Source of the DNA: Bdellovibrionota bacterium
GTDB taxonomy: Bacteria > Bdellovibrionota > Bdellovibrionia > Bdellovibrionales > JAEYZS01
NCBI GenBank assembly: GCA_963169515.1
Contig: CAUJEF010000054.1
Coordinates: 1-32,688 of the forward strand
Length of the DNA stretch: 32,688 nucleotides
Reading direction: 5' to 3'
Part shown: positions 18,156 through 26,762 of the stretch, in pieces
Layout of the letters: each line of letters starts with the position of its first letter
Position numbering within the stretch: the stretch's first letter is position 1
Program-made: the position numbers and the translations under genes
Notes under the pieces: model-generated
Seen by the model: only the letters and a program-made list of their open reading frames with translations
The model's database searches: none
Told to the model about the DNA's origin: nothing

Positions 18156-19071
18156 ATTTAACCTTATTTACAAGGTCGTACAAAAGCCCGTCTTTCAGGC
18201 CTACTTTCGGTGTTCGAATCTCATTAAAACCAAAAGTTCTCATTGTTTCTTCCAAAATGATTAGCGCAGGTAAAATTACGTCAGCTCGATCCCTCCGCAA
18301 GCCTAATTCCTTTATTCTTTCGTCAATTGCGTAGGTTGAAATCAATCGAGTCATTTTGCAAAAGTCATCGTATGGTATGCTTTCTTTGCGCGGGTTTCGA
18401 AGAAATTCCTTCGACAATCTATGCATGGTTCGCACATTACCACCCGTCCCAACAATAACCTTTTTGTCAGATCCACAATTAAAAAACCTAGCGTATCCAG
18501 AAAGCTTACGCATCCCCTTACGTATTTCTTTCCTCAAAATACTTAAGTGCTGATGTTCTGGATATTTTGCTATCAATTGTGACAGCCGAACAGTTCCCAT
18601 TTTTAGACTTTTAAAGGTCTTTATTTTTCCGTTAATAGAAATAATATACTCTATGCTTCCGCCGCCAATATCGACAATTAACGCTCTTTTTTTCCCGAGA
18701 TTAATATCCCTTGTAACGGCCAAATGAATCAAACGAGCTTCTTCACGTTCGGAAATAACCTCTAAATTGATTCTGGATTCACGGTTAATTTGTCGAAGCA
18801 GCTTTTGCCGGTTCTTAGCCTCTCGAAAAGCGCTTGTCGCGACAGCTTTTGTGACCGAAACTTTCGACTGTTTAATGATGTCGCAGAATACATTAAATGT
18901 ATCAATCAGCCGATAGATCGTCTGTCTTGAGATATTTCCCTTAGAAAAACTGTCAGAGCCTAACCGTATAGGAGCTCGAAATGATTTAACGATTTGAACA
19001 TTGGAGCGGCCGACGCTTCCCAACGCCATTCTTACTGCATTTGAACCTACGTCAATGACTGCCAACATCAT
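18148..19071 (-). CDS. ppx: Ppx/GppA phosphatase family exopolyphosphatase
   Basis: 307 aa. AVIDVGSNAVRMALG, ATSAFREAKN, LIVDIGGGSIEYI, VGTGGNVRTM, DRADVILPALIIL. Confidence 0.9.
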   Translation of the reverse strand: MMLAVIDVGSNAVRMALGSVGRSNVQIVKSFRAPIRLGSDSFSKGNISRQTIYRLIDTFNVFCDIIKQSKVSVTKAVATSAFREAKNRQKLLRQINRESRINLEVISEREEARLIHLAVTRDINLGKKRALIVDIGGGSIEYIISINGKIKTFKSLKMGTVRLSQLIAKYPEHQHLSILRKEIRKGMRKLSGYARFFNCGSDKKVIVGTGGNVRTMHRLSKEFLRNPRKESIPYDDFCKMTRLISTYAIDERIKELGLRRDRADVILPALIILEETMRTFGFNEIRTPKVGLKDGLLYDLVNKVKSI

Positions 19072-19526
19072 AGATCATTTAAGACCTCTTCTACGTGACC
19101 GTCAACCTTCACCTTGGGATAAATCTTTTTAATTTTTCCTTCGGCATCAATTAAAAATGTCGTACGAACAATTCCCATATACTTCCTGCCGTACATATTT
19201 TTTTCTTTCCAAACGCCATAGGCTTGCGCGACCTTAGCACCCTCGTCCGCTAATAATGAAAAATTAAGATCGTACTTCTTGGTAAATTTTTGGTGCATTT
19301 CAACTGAATCCGGTGAAACTCCCAAAATGACTGCCTTTTTCTTTTTTAGCCTTGAAATGGAGTCACGAAAATCACAGGCTTCTTGCGTGCACCCCGGGGT
19401 CATGTCTTTCGGATAAAAATAAAGAACAACGGGCCTGCCCTTAAAGTCTTCCAAGGTTACCGTCTCTCCTGACGTTGTTTTCAGCTTGAAGTCTGGAGCT
19501 TTATTTCCTTCGGTTAGGCCTGCCAT
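19068..19526 (-). CDS. bcp: thioredoxin-dependent thiol peroxidase (BCP/peroxiredoxin Q)
   Basis: 152 aa. APDFKL, VVLYFYPKDMTPGCTQEACDFRD, GVSPDSVEMHQKF. Confidence 0.95.
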   Translation of the reverse strand: MAGLTEGNKAPDFKLKTTSGETVTLEDFKGRPVVLYFYPKDMTPGCTQEACDFRDSISRLKKKKAVILGVSPDSVEMHQKFTKKYDLNFSLLADEGAKVAQAYGVWKEKNMYGRKYMGIVRTTFLIDAEGKIKKIYPKVKVDGHVEEVLNDL

Positions 19527-19528
19527 AA

Positions 19529-21616
19529 TTAGGTTCTCCTTTTTGCAAGTTCCATTAATTGCTCTTGGGAGCCGAGACCAACCGCGACATCAGTTGTGCG
19601 CAACGTATAGGTTCCGTCTGCATTCATTTCCCAAGCAGAGGCACGATCATTTAACATTATCATCAGGGTCTCCCATATACTGACTTTGTGGGCCTGGCTT
19701 TCTATCGGAACCGCGACTTCAACCCTACTCGACAGGTTTCGGCGTAGCCAATCGGCAGATCCAATAAAGAATTGCCCATCAAGCACATTGTCTTTTCCAT
19801 TTCTAAAATAAAATACTCGCGAATGCTCTAAAAACTGCCCTAATATAGAAACTACCGAAATATTCTCGCTTAAGCCGGGAACCCTGGGGCGAAGGCGACA
19901 AAACCCACGAACGATTAGCTTGATACTCACCCCTGCTTGAGACGCTGCGTAGAGCGCTTCAATGATATCGTCTTCACCCAAAGAATTAATTTTTGCAATT
20001 ATTTCTGCCGGTCGACCATCTTTTGCATGCGCTATCTCTGTATTAATCAACTCAAGAATTCGAGCTTTTAAATTAATCGGCGCAACCAATAATTTTTTAT
20101 AATCAGATTTCAAAGATCGACCAGTTAAGTAATGAAAAAGCTCAATTAGTTCTGTCGTAATTTCATTGTTTGAAGTTAACAATCCAAAATCTGTATAAAG
20201 CCGTGATGTAATTGCATGATAGTTGCCTGTTCCAATGTGAGCATAGGATTTGAATTCTTGTCCTTCATGTCGAATGACAAGGGCTACTTTTGCGTGGGTC
20301 TTTAGCCCGACAATACCGTACACGACGTGCACACCTGCATCTTCCATTGCCTGAGCCCAATAAATATTCTTTTCTTCATCAAGGCGCGCCTTTAGCTCAA
20401 CCAAACAAACAATATGTTTTCCGCTCTCCGCAGCTCGAATTAGTGCCTTAACAATATTGCTATCGCTATTCGTCCTGTATAAAACCATTTTAATTGCAAT
20501 GACCGCAGGGTCCACGGCTGCCGTTTGAATGAAACGCTCTACACTGACCGCAAATGACTCATACGGGTGCTGTACTAGGATGTCTTGGCCTTTTATTGCA
20601 TTAAATATGCTGTTGCTTTCGTCAACCAGTGCTGTGGGGACAATGGGCGTCCACGTCGGATATTTTAAGTTTGGTTTATTAAGTTTTGTCAGCACAGATA
20701 TGTCATGCATTTCCAGGTTGTTGGGGTATTCGTAAATATCTTCGCTTTTGACCTCAAGCTCTTCTTTAAGAAATTCCAAAAGCCATGGGTCTGGATTTGG
20801 GTCATGCTCTAAACGTACAACGTCTGCAAATTTTCTTTGCTTTACCTCTTCAACTATCGCTTCCATTAAATCTTCGATATCGTCATAGTCATCGTTTGCA
20901 ATGTCGATATTCCTAGTCACCCGAAAGGTTAGTGTGTTTTGAATTTCCATATTTGGAAATAACAATGGTAGGTTTTGGTAAACCACGTCTGCCAAGCTGA
21001 TGTATTTTTGTTCTTTTGAATCCGGCCTATCTTCAATCAAAATCCACGTTGGAAAAACCTTTGGTATTTTAATGCGAGCAAAAAGAAGGTCCTCTTGTTT
21101 TGGGTGTTTTAATGAGACCGCCAGCGACAATGAAAGATTTGAAATTAAGGGGAATGGATGTCCCTGGTCAACCGCCATGGGCGTCAGAACTGGGAAAAGT
21201 TTGGATCTAAAAAACTCATTCACCCATTTTTTTTCCGATTCATTAATCGTATTGTAGGTTAGCAGGTAAACACCTTCCGCCTCTAGTGCGGGTACCAAAG
21301 CTTGGGTGATAAAGGCGTTCGCATCTCGATTCAATTCTAAAACATTTTGGCGGATCAGTTTGAGCTGTTCTTCGGCTGTCATGCCCTCACTTGCATAGTT
21401 TGAAAATTTAGACAAATGCTGACGCTTCAATCCCCCCACACGCTTCATGAAAAATTCGTCCATATTAGAATGAAATATATTTAAAAAATTGACCCGCTCC
21501 AGTAGGGGGATACGTTCGGATTTTGCGAGATTCAAAACCCTTTTGTTGAATTGGAGCCAGCCCAACTCCCGATTAAGATAACGTGCTTCATTGATCATGG
21601 ATGGCACAATATACAC
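19529..21616 (-). CDS. ppk1: polyphosphate kinase 1
   Basis: 695 aa. YLNRELGWLQFNKRVL, NLSLSLAV, DILVQHPYESF, KMVLYRT, GLKTHAKVALV, GTGNYH, SADWLRRNL. The start may be the internal Met (MINEARYLNRE). Confidence 0.97.
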   Translation of the reverse strand: MYIVPSMINEARYLNRELGWLQFNKRVLNLAKSERIPLLERVNFLNIFHSNMDEFFMKRVGGLKRQHLSKFSNYASEGMTAEEQLKLIRQNVLELNRDANAFITQALVPALEAEGVYLLTYNTINESEKKWVNEFFRSKLFPVLTPMAVDQGHPFPLISNLSLSLAVSLKHPKQEDLLFARIKIPKVFPTWILIEDRPDSKEQKYISLADVVYQNLPLLFPNMEIQNTLTFRVTRNIDIANDDYDDIEDLMEAIVEEVKQRKFADVVRLEHDPNPDPWLLEFLKEELEVKSEDIYEYPNNLEMHDISVLTKLNKPNLKYPTWTPIVPTALVDESNSIFNAIKGQDILVQHPYESFAVSVERFIQTAAVDPAVIAIKMVLYRTNSDSNIVKALIRAAESGKHIVCLVELKARLDEEKNIYWAQAMEDAGVHVVYGIVGLKTHAKVALVIRHEGQEFKSYAHIGTGNYHAITSRLYTDFGLLTSNNEITTELIELFHYLTGRSLKSDYKKLLVAPINLKARILELINTEIAHAKDGRPAEIIAKINSLGEDDIIEALYAASQAGVSIKLIVRGFCRLRPRVPGLSENISVVSILGQFLEHSRVFYFRNGKDNVLDGQFFIGSADWLRRNLSSRVEVAVPIESQAHKVSIWETLMIMLNDRASAWEMNADGTYTLRTTDVAVGLGSQEQLMELAKRRT

Positions 21617-21769
21617 AAAAAAATATGAAATAACAGTGGGGTTTTAAAGGTCTAAAAAAATCAATAAAAACAAATATTTATTGCCAATCATTTGACGCCA
21701 GACAACCTGCCCCAATGAACTAACAATTTGTGGCACTTCGACAGTTTTTTACAACTTAGATGTAATTAA

Positions 21770-22645
21770 ATGGGCTTTGATGCTCCCCACTTTTGCACTC
21801 CATATACAATGATGACTAAACTTAATTTATTTGTTTTTATCTTAATTATATCCTGCTCAGCGAACGCCGTCCCCTTGCCCAAATATTTTCGTGAAGACGT
21901 TGGTGCGAGCAAGCCGTTATATGTCGGCTATTTGGACTCACGAGTTACTTTAATCTCGAAAATTAAACCTGATGAATTGAATTCATTATTTTCAAGTGCA
22001 GACGAAGTGGATATTTCCAACGCAGAGTATCCGGGCATAAAGTTGAAATATTCAGGGATAAGTGGAAAACGCTTTTTTAAAAAATTATTTAATATAGACT
22101 TGGATAATGAGAAATCCAAAATACGTATTTATGGAAATAGACTATCATCTCAAATGGACGAGGTTCACTTTAGAAACAAAAAGCTCTATATCATAATAAG
22201 CTGCTGGGATGGTTATTCCCCAGTCCTTCCGTTATCAGCTTTTTTAAAAAATGATGAGGGAGACGGCAATGACGCTCTCTTTGCTACCCGAGATAAAAGC
22301 TGGCCTAAAAAATATCCACGATCAGCAGATTCCAGATGGACCATGATACCAGACAGGAGCGGCGGCTTTTTTAAATCACCAGGCCCTTTGTATTTGGTTT
22401 GGAAAAATGAACGAGATTATCTGAAAAGCGCATGGCCTTATCAAATAACAGGTATTTTTATAGCGCCAGAATACGCGATTTCCACTGCTATACGTAAAAT
22501 CTCTAGGGCTGGATGCAAAGGTGCTTTCAATAGTGAAATAGATGAAAAATATATTTTCGATCTCTTGGGTAATCCCCCTGGGGCCAACTATACAACATTT
22601 CCCCACAAGCCAGGCGAACCGCTTGCAGTGCCCTGCCCAGAATAA
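21770..22645 (+). CDS. exported protein of unknown function (possible lipoprotein)
   Basis: The likely start is ATG 21809 or 21812 (MMTKLNLFVFILIISCSANAVPLPKYF). The hydrophobic signal is followed by either a lipobox-like IISC or an SPase I site. Confidence 0.55.
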   Translation: MGFDAPHFCTPYTMMTKLNLFVFILIISCSANAVPLPKYFREDVGASKPLYVGYLDSRVTLISKIKPDELNSLFSSADEVDISNAEYPGIKLKYSGISGKRFFKKLFNIDLDNEKSKIRIYGNRLSSQMDEVHFRNKKLYIIISCWDGYSPVLPLSAFLKNDEGDGNDALFATRDKSWPKKYPRSADSRWTMIPDRSGGFFKSPGPLYLVWKNERDYLKSAWPYQITGIFIAPEYAISTAIRKISRAGCKGAFNSEIDEKYIFDLLGNPPGANYTTFPHKPGEPLAVPCPE

Positions 22646-22655
22646 TGTTCTCATT

Positions 22656-24810
22656 TCAAATATTACAAACCTTCCGCGAAGAAACTTCTGCTGGATTATC
22701 TGTGCGTATCTTATTGCAGAGACCGTTAGTAATAAGATCCATGTCTTGTGCGTTAACACGTCCAAAATCAACGCTGATCACAAGGGTCCGCGATGGAAGA
22801 ATCTTATTATTCGTTTCGGCAATGGTGTGGGTTCCAATAGTTTTCTTTTTATTAGAGTCTTCCAAAATTGCAATCACCTTATTTTTTAATTTCAAGTTAT
22901 CCAACATAAATCCGGCCATCGGGCCTTGTGCTTGAAGTTTTATACCTTTTAAAAACCCTGTGCCCAGAAGGCCTGGGATGTCGATTGCTTTTTTCGACTC
23001 GATGTTGATCGTTTCTCGAACAGCTTCGGTTACAGCAACTTCTGGCTTTTGCTTCGGAGGAAGTAGTTTTTCAACTCGCCCCCAAATAACCAATAAGCCG
23101 CCCGCCCGCATATAGCTCAACAGAGTTTGTTGGTCTTGAAGGTTCAGCGGAGCCACTATGCTATTGGCCGATATATGAACAACTTTCAGAGTACGCTTCA
23201 ACACTTGATCTGGGGACAATCCACGCGAAAGATTTAATGTTTTTAAGCCCAATTGGGTGACCTTTTCTTGATCAACGGGTGATAGTTCACCCATTGCTAT
23301 ATAAACGCCTTTAAATGCGGCCTCTTGTTCTAATGCCAGGATTTGCTTTTCGATTTCAACAATCCGAGAACGAAGTTCGGCAATTTCAATTCCCATCTTA
23401 TTTATAAGAGCTTGAAGATCGACATTGAGTTTTTCAAGTTTCACAATCAAATCTTTAGTGTCGTACAGCGATTGCAGATTGGCTTGTGCTGTATTCAATC
23501 GTACCGCAGAAGCATCCACCTTTGCCTGGGCAGCTACAAGCGGTCTGCGGACTTCTGCTAGCTGGGTCACAATGGGCGCTCGCTCTGCCATGAGTGCACT
23601 TTCTTCCCGACGCAGTTGGGAAATATAAATCTCGAGTTGTTGATTATTATCGTAAAGAACTGGCAATCGCGCAGAAAGCTGTCGATGTTCTGCCAGGTCG
23701 TTTTGAGCCTCGGCCAAATTTTCTGTCACATTATCAAGCTGCTGACGGATCCTTTCGACCGGAATCCATAAATCACGCTTGCGGCGCTCCAACTGCGAAA
23801 TTGTTGTTTCCATTTGGTCGCACTTAGTCTGTGCCAACGAAATCCCGCGAGACAATTCATCGCGACGCGCCTGTAGGCCTGGGATTTGAGCATTGCCTGT
23901 GTCTAGCTGTGACTGTAAACGCACAAGTTGATCATCGTTTGCAGAAATTCTACGCTGAAGGTCAAGCTTTTCACTTTGCTTCTGATTACGACGCATTTGC
24001 AGTTGCTGAATTACCACAGGATCTGTTGCTGCACTGATCTGAGCATCCAGTTGCGCAAGCTCGGCATCTATCGTTGGAATTTGACCTTTCAATTGGGTGT
24101 TGTGACGATCCAATTCGCGAATCTGGTTGGCAATCAGTCGAATATCGTTGATTTGGCGATCTATATCCGAAATCTCGCTACGCATCCGATCAATCTCGAA
24201 TTGCAAAGTTCGTCTTTGGTTGTCAAGCCTCATGATCTCTGAATCGATTTGTCTTTCCTGACTTTGAGCATCTTGTTCCAACCGTGCTAATTGTATTCGA
24301 AGTGATTGTTGATCGCGACGAAGTTGATCCACCCTGGTAAGCAACGATTGTTCCGAGCCCAACGCCGCTAAGCGATTTTTGATGTGGCTGATTTCAGAGT
24401 CGTTTTGAGAAACCTGACTTTCAGCCCGCGCAATGTTATCGCGCACATTTGAAATTTCAACATTAAGCCTATCAATTTTCGAAACAAGAGGAGCTTCTGC
24501 GGGTGCAATCTCTGCTGCGACACGGTCGCGCTCCGCCCTTAAAATTGCGAGTTCTTTTTTTGCGGATTCAACTTTTGAAATCAGAGTAGCTTCGGGTTCC
24601 ATCTGTTTAAGCGCTTTTCTCGCGTTGTCTAAATCGACCAAGTTTTGGCCGATTTTTTGATTCGAATCCGAAACGACGGTTTGACGCCGCAAAATTTCAG
24701 AGTTTAATGTGCGTATTGAATTTCGTGCTGCCTCTATGTCTTCTTCGAATGAACTCGCTTGCGCTAGACCCGCAATCAGAATAAGGCCCAACATTATAAC
24801 AATTCTCATT
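22656..24810 (-). CDS. secreted long coiled-coil protein with distinct C-terminal domain
   Basis: Signal peptide MRIVIMLGLILIAGLAQASS from ATG at 24810 (GGGGGGAACAATG); several hundred residues of heptad-like Q/R/L-rich coiled coil; globular C-terminus (VVHISANSIVAPLNLQDQQTLLSYMRAGGLLVIWGRVEKL). Confidence 0.7.
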
Positions 24811-24821
24811 GTTCCCCCCAG

Positions 24822-24901
24822 TTTTGGTGTCAAACTGTCCACTCTATGGACACAACAGAGAATAACAGCAACATAAGTGCCAAGACATTTTGACACCAAA
24901 A
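24822..24901. repeat. nested dyads in the intergenic region: TTTTGGTGTCAAA (24822-24834) / TTTGACACCAAAA (24889-24901), enclosing TGTCCA-ctcta-TGGACA (24836-24852)
   Basis: Direct reading of the sequence between the DUF1993 gene stop and the coiled-coil gene start. Confidence 0.85.
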
Positions 24902-24906
24902 ACTAA

Positions 24907-25431
24907 TTACTCAGTGGTCCAGTTTATTTTACCAAGAAAGTCGCCTTTGCCGATTGTTACACCACTAACTCTCAAAATTGTGTAGGCGGTCGTTACATGG
25001 AAATAAAAGTTGGGGATCGCGTATTGGACCAGAAAACTTTTCCCGCCTAACTTCATGCCTGGCTTGTGTTTTGAAGCGTATATTGCCTTCTCGTAATCCT
25101 TAAACTGTTCAGGCTTAAATTTTTGTAAAAAAGTGATCGTCTTATCTATACGTTGTACAAATTGCTCATAGGTCTGCTCTGTATCTTCAAAAACAGGAAT
25201 ATCCTCATTGATCAGTCTTCCCACACAACCCTTTGCCGTATCGGTCGCTATTTGGATTTGGCGCGACAATGGAAACTGATCCGGTACTAACCGAGTCTGA
25301 AGCAGTACTGACATATCGATTTTTTTTGCCTCCGCAAATTCCTTCCCCTTGCGCAAAACGTCTTTCAACGCGGTAAGTGTAGTAATAAATTGTCCAACCG
25401 TAATGTCATAAACTGGAACCGATGTATTCAT
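24907..25431 (-). CDS. DUF1993 family protein
   Basis: 174 aa. VPVYDITVGQFITTLTALKDVLRKG...LLQTRLVPDQFPLSRQIQIATDTAKGC...PNFYFHVTTAYTILRVSGVTIGKGDFLG. Confidence 0.85.
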   Translation of the reverse strand: MNTSVPVYDITVGQFITTLTALKDVLRKGKEFAEAKKIDMSVLLQTRLVPDQFPLSRQIQIATDTAKGCVGRLINEDIPVFEDTEQTYEQFVQRIDKTITFLQKFKPEQFKDYEKAIYASKHKPGMKLGGKSFLVQYAIPNFYFHVTTAYTILRVSGVTIGKGDFLGKINWTTE

Positions 25432-25509
25432 TTGCTTCTCCTATTCCTATAAAGTGAAATATCTAATCTCATGGACATGAAGCGCGCAAGGCATGGCTCA
25501 GCACTCGGG

Positions 25510-25538
25510 TTGACGCGCAACGCCTCGGTCTTTTTAAT
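25510..25538 (+). promoter_or_regulatory. sigma70-like promoter for the heme operon (TTGACG-N17-TTTAAT)
   Basis: -35 TTGACG 25510-25515, 17-nt spacer, -10 TTTAAT 25533-25538. Lies about 70 nt upstream of the preferred hemA start. Confidence 0.55.
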
Positions 25539-25613
25539 GACATTTCGGTGACAATTATCAATAAACTTTCACTTAAAATAGCTATTCAAAATCGAGCTAA
25601 AAAGGACAGCAGT

Positions 25614-26762
25614 TTGAATTTGCTTCAATGGTCGTTCCATATCAGAGACATCGGCATCGCCGGCATGAATACACTTCATTTCGAAGACCCAATTTCCCAT
25701 CTCAAAAAATTAAAAATTGAACTGGGCGCGCACGAGGCTTGGTTCCTAGCAACCTGCAATCGCATAGAATACTTATTCATCCTGGATAAAACTTCAAAAG
25801 TAACCCACCCAACATTTACCAATTTGAAACCGAAGATTCGAATCCAACTGAACTCGATTGTGCAACATCTTCTGGAAGTCGGATGTGCTACGGATTCGCT
25901 CGTATTTGGGGAGAATCAGATCCTAGGACAATTAAAAAGATCCTATACCAGCTGTTTAGAAAGCAAACTTCTGGGGCCGAAACTCTCTAAGCTTTTTAAC
26001 TTAGTGTTGAAAGAGTCTAAATCTATTCGAGCAGAGACGGGATTAAATGCATTGAATACATCTGTTGCTGGAGTGGTGGCAAAACTACTGGCACAGGAGT
26101 TAGATTCAATGGATCCAATCTTACTTGTTGGAGCCGGTGAAACAAACCAACTCCTTGCCCAGGCAGCTGTTAAACGCGGGTTTAAAAATATATCATATAC
26201 AACCAGGTCAAATTTAAAAAAACTAGATGCTAAGCTTATACCGTGGCAGTCTTATTTGGATGCTGATCTGCCGCAATTCACCGCTGTAAGCTTTGCGACG
26301 CCATCAAAAACGATATTGCTCAACGAAGTACAAATGAAGAAAATGAAACCCAAATTTGTCCTAGACTTGTCTGTGCCACAAAATACAGATCCAAAGCTTG
26401 TTAAAAAATTTAAATGTAAACACATAGATATCGAAAACATTCAAGACAGTCTTTCCTTCGAAAAAGATCAAGTACGGGTTATGAAAAAGAGCGTTCAAAA
26501 TAAAATTAAAACTGCTCGGCAGAATATTTTAAACCAAATTTCAATTTTAGACATCAACGGCGTAATCGAAAAAAATATTCTATTGTCAAAAATGATTCAC
26601 GATACACTTATTTCGCAAGGCCTTCCCACTGCGTTTTCTAACCTGACAGAGGAGCAAAAAGAAGCCTTGTCCAAATGGTCTAAGTTGCTTTTGAACAAGA
26701 TTAACCACATTCATATTGAGTCTTTAAAAAACTATGCCCTCACTCAAAATCGGGACTCGTAA
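25614..26762 (+). CDS. hemA: glutamyl-tRNA reductase
   Basis: LATCNRIEYL catalytic region, GATDSLVFGENQILGQLK-like (GCATDSLVFGENQILGQLK), LVGAGETNQLLAQAA, VLDLSVPQNTDP. TTG at 25614 is preferred because AAGGA lies 7 nt upstream; the longer ORF begins at GTG 25548. Confidence 0.88.
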   Translation: MNLLQWSFHIRDIGIAGMNTLHFEDPISHLKKLKIELGAHEAWFLATCNRIEYLFILDKTSKVTHPTFTNLKPKIRIQLNSIVQHLLEVGCATDSLVFGENQILGQLKRSYTSCLESKLLGPKLSKLFNLVLKESKSIRAETGLNALNTSVAGVVAKLLAQELDSMDPILLVGAGETNQLLAQAAVKRGFKNISYTTRSNLKKLDAKLIPWQSYLDADLPQFTAVSFATPSKTILLNEVQMKKMKPKFVLDLSVPQNTDPKLVKKFKCKHIDIENIQDSLSFEKDQVRVMKKSVQNKIKTARQNILNQISILDINGVIEKNILLSKMIHDTLISQGLPTAFSNLTEEQKEALSKWSKLLLNKINHIHIESLKNYALTQNRDS

